From: Streptomyces fumanus
GTDB taxonomy: Bacteria > Actinomycetota > Actinomycetes > Streptomycetales > Streptomycetaceae
DNA: 64,000 nt
Direction: 5' to 3'
NCBI RefSeq assembly: GCF_014655295.1
Contig: NZ_BNBI01000005.1
Coordinates: forward strand, 434,001-498,000
Part shown: one piece after another, positions 61,590 through 64,000 of the stretch
How positions within the stretch are numbered: position 1 is the first letter of the stretch
How the letters are laid out: each line of letters begins with the position of its first letter
Position numbers and translations under genes: made by a program
The notes under the pieces: model-generated
Told to the model about the DNA's origin: nothing
Seen by the model: the letters and a program-made list of their open reading frames with translations, nothing else
The model's database searches: none

Positions 61590-63491
61590 ATGCCGACGGA
61601 AACGCATGAGTTCCAGGTAGAGGCCCGTCAGCTACTGAAGCTGATGATCCACTCGGTCTACTCGAACAAGGACGTCTTCCTGCGGGAACTCGTCTCCAAC
61701 GCCTCCGACGCGCTCGACAAGCTCCGCCTGGAGAAGCTGCGGGACGACTCCCTCGACGCCGACGTCTCCGACCTGCACATCGAGATCGAGACCGACAAGG
61801 ACGCCCGTACCCTCACGGTGCGGGACAACGGCATCGGGATGTCGTACGACGAGGTCGGGCAGCTCATCGGCACCATCGCCAACTCGGGCACCGCCAAGTT
61901 CCTCCAGGAGCTGAAGGAGTCCCAGGACGCGCAGAACGCCGAAGGGCTCATCGGCCAGTTCGGCGTCGGCTTCTACTCCGGTTTCATGGTGGCCGACGAG
62001 GTCACCCTGCTGACCCGGCGGGCCGGCGAGACCCAGGGCACCCGCTGGACCTCGCGCGGCGAGGGCACGTACACGCTGGAGACGGTCGACGACGCGCCGC
62101 AGGGCACCTCGGTCACCCTGCACCTGAAGCCCGCCGACCCGGAGAACCAGCTCCACGACTACACCGCCCCCTGGAAGATCAGGGAGATCATCAAGCGGTA
62201 CTCGGACTTCATCACCTGGCCCGTCCGGATGGTGCCCGAGAAGCCCGCCGAGGGCGACCAGGCCCCCGAGCCCGAGACCCTCAACTCGATGAAGGCGCTG
62301 TGGGCGCGGCCCCGCGACGAGGTCACCGACGACGAGTACCACGAGCTGTACAAGCACATCGGCCACGACTGGCGCGACCCGCTGGAGACGATCCGGCTCC
62401 AGGCGGAGGGCACCTTCGAGTACCAGGCCCTGCTGTTCCTGCCCGAGCACGCGCCCCACGACCTGTTCACCCGGGAGTACCGCCGGGGCCTGCAGCTCTA
62501 CGTCAAGCGCGTGCTGATCATGGACGAGTGCGAGGCGCTGCTGCCGCCGTACCTCCGCTTCGTCAAGGGTGTCGTCGACGCGGCCGACCTCTCGCTCAAC
62601 GTCTCCCGCGAGATCCTCCAGCAGGACCGGCACATCGAGATGATGCGGCGTCGGCTGACCAAGAAGGTCCTCTCCACGGTCAAGGACCTGATGACCAAGG
62701 ACCAGGACCGCTACGCCACGTTCTGGCGGGAGTTCGGCACCGCCGTGAAGGAGGGCCTGGTCACCGACCCGGAGAACCGGGACGCCATCCTCGCCGTCGC
62801 GTCGTTCGCGAGCACGCGCCACGAGTCCGAACTCACCACGCTCAAGGACTACGTGGCGCGGATGAAGGAGGGCCAGGAGGACATCTACTACCTGGCCGGC
62901 GAGTCCCGGCAGGCCATCGAGAACTCCCCGCACATGGAGGCGTTCCGGGACCGGGGCATCGAGGTGCTGCTGCTCACCGACGCCGTCGACGAGGTGTGGG
63001 CCGACGCCGTCGGCGAGTTCGAGGGCAAGAAGCTGCGGTCCGTCGCCAAGGGGCAGATCGACCTCGGCGCCAAGGACGAGGACGGCACCGAGGAGGACCG
63101 GGAGAAGCGGACGGAGGAGTACTCCGGGCTGCTCGACTGGATGAAGGAGAAGCTGGCCGAGGACGTCAAGGAGGTCCGCCTGTCCTCCCGGCTCACCGTC
63201 TCCCCGGCCTGTGTCGTCTCCGACACCGGCGACCTGACCCCGGCGCTGGAGAACATGTACCGGGCGATGGGCCAGGAGGTGCCCGCGTTCAAGCGGATCC
63301 TGGAGCTGAACCCGGACCACCAGTTGGTCAAGGGCCTCAACCAGGCGTACAAGGAGCGCGAGGACCGGGACGCCCTCGCCGACACCGCCGAGCTGCTGTA
63401 CGGCCTGGCGGTGCTCGCGGAGGGCGGCCAGCCCAAGGAGCCGACCCGGTTCGTGAAGCTGATGGCGGACCGCCTGGAGCGGTCCCTGTAA
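61590..63491 (+). CDS. htpG: Molecular chaperone HtpG (Hsp90)
   Basis: The 633-residue GHKL ATPase chaperone has N-terminal motifs [26 protein letters not shown] and [12 protein letters not shown], a middle-domain Arg in [14 protein letters not shown] and a normal dimerisation end. ATG 61590 begins [19 protein letters not shown], the family start. Length is usual for bacterial HtpG. Stand-alone. Confidence 0.96.
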
Positions 63492-63500
63492 CCGCGCGCC

Positions 63501-63532
63501 GCCGGGCGCCGGCGAGAACACCGGCGCCCGGC
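63501..63532. terminator. Bidirectional terminator between htpG and the GNAT gene
   Basis: gccgggcgccgg (63501-63512) and ccggcgcccggc (63521-63532) form a perfect 12-bp stem with an eight-base loop. Confidence 0.8.
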
Positions 63533-63589
63533 CCCGCCGACCCGGCCTGTCCGCCGCCCGCCCCGGCCCGGCGACCGTGACCGTGCCCG

Positions 63590-63919
63590 TCAGTCCGCGA
63601 CCCGGCTGCGGTTCTGGTAGGCGAGGTCGCGGTACTCGGGGTGCCGGGCCATCCAGCCCGCGATGAACGGGCAGGTGGCCAGCACCGGCAGGCCCCGCTC
63701 ACGGGCGTCGTCCAGGACGGCCCGCGCCAGGGCGGAGCCCAGCCCCATGCCGTTGTACGCCTCGTCGACCTCCGTGTGCGGGTACACCACCAGCTCCCGG
63801 GTCCGCAGATAGTCGGCGAGGCCCACCGTGCGCCCGTCGACGCGTACTTCGAAGCGGGAGGACTCGGGGACATCGACGACCTCCACCTGGCTGCGGTCGG
63901 AGGCGGTGGGCGTGGTCAT
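63590..63919 (-). CDS. YjdJ/NATD1-type GNAT N-acetyltransferase
   Basis: The 109-residue compact GNAT protein has RFEVRVDGRTVGLADYL, YPHTEVDEAYNGMGLGSALA (acetyl-CoA loop) and VLATCPFIAGWMARHPEY. Substrate unknown. The remaining bases to the window end hold its upstream region with AGGAG near ATG 63919. Confidence 0.85.
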   Translation of the reverse strand: MTTPTASDRSQVEVVDVPESSRFEVRVDGRTVGLADYLRTRELVVYPHTEVDEAYNGMGLGSALARAVLDDARERGLPVLATCPFIAGWMARHPEYRDLAYQNRSRVAD

Positions 63920-64000
63920 GGGGCACTCCTGTGATCGGACGGGGCGACGGGCCCGAGCGTAACCCGCCGGGGCGGGCCGGCTTGCCGGTGCGCGCCCGGG

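Overview
The window is high-GC actinomycete chromosome, almost certainly Streptomyces. The evidence is strong third-position GC bias, frequent GTG starts, GTGA/ATGA start-stop overlaps, long GC-rich hairpins, actinomycete 'putative leader peptide' genes and an antimycin-type biosynthetic gene cluster. No tRNA, rRNA, phage, transposase or CRISPR was seen. The gene mix (secondary metabolism, transporters, paralogous argG, htpG and rpmG) fits a chromosome arm.

Layout. 1-6.5 kb: end of an aldo/keto reductase, a VOC protein, a Pro/Thr-rich anchored protein, an MmyB-type regulator, an MFS exporter broken by one extra base, and argG with candidate ArgR operators. 7.3-16 kb: an oligopeptide-type ABC transporter (minus strand) divergent from two LLM flavin monooxygenases (plus strand). 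Each side is preceded by a tiny cysteine-containing leader peptide and a hairpin, so this looks like a doubly attenuated organosulfur uptake and oxidation locus. 16-22 kb: three hairpins in a row, a small tandem repeat, SDR/MarR, a GAF-ANTAR regulator, a Cys-free L33 protein, a hydrolase/TetR operon with twin operators, and an XRE regulator.

22.7-48.3 kb: an antimycin-type depsipeptide cluster. It contains a PAS-LuxR regulator; antA (orphan ECF sigma factor ending Ala-Ala) and antB (acyltransferase), divergent from antC (NRPS C-A[Thr]-T-C-AMP-ligase-KR-T) and antD (PKS KS-AT-ACP-TE); antG/antF (carrier protein and aryl-acid ligase); and a long operon antH-L (Paa-type multicomponent oxygenase), antM (ketoreductase), antN (tryptophan 2,3-dioxygenase), antO (formamidase-like fold with Cys at the nucleophile elbow) and antP (kynureninase). 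Together these should turn tryptophan into anthranilate, load it on AntG, convert it to 3-(formamido)salicylate, and join it to Thr, a reduced 2-keto acid and a polyketide unit, with release as a dilactone. The usual antE (crotonyl-CoA carboxylase/reductase) is missing: its place holds a terminator and a small stress-type gene.

48.3-64 kb: an ECF sigma / anchored protein / class F sortase / sortase-substrate operon. Next is a 5-oxoproline module (pxpABC divergent from a DUF969-DUF979 membrane pair, pyroglutamyl peptidase and a DUF2891 protein), with the same 15-bp palindrome in both promoters. The window ends with a GlxA-type regulator divergent from an isochorismatase-like hydrolase, an APC permease, a MarR/MFS pair, htpG and a small GNAT protein.
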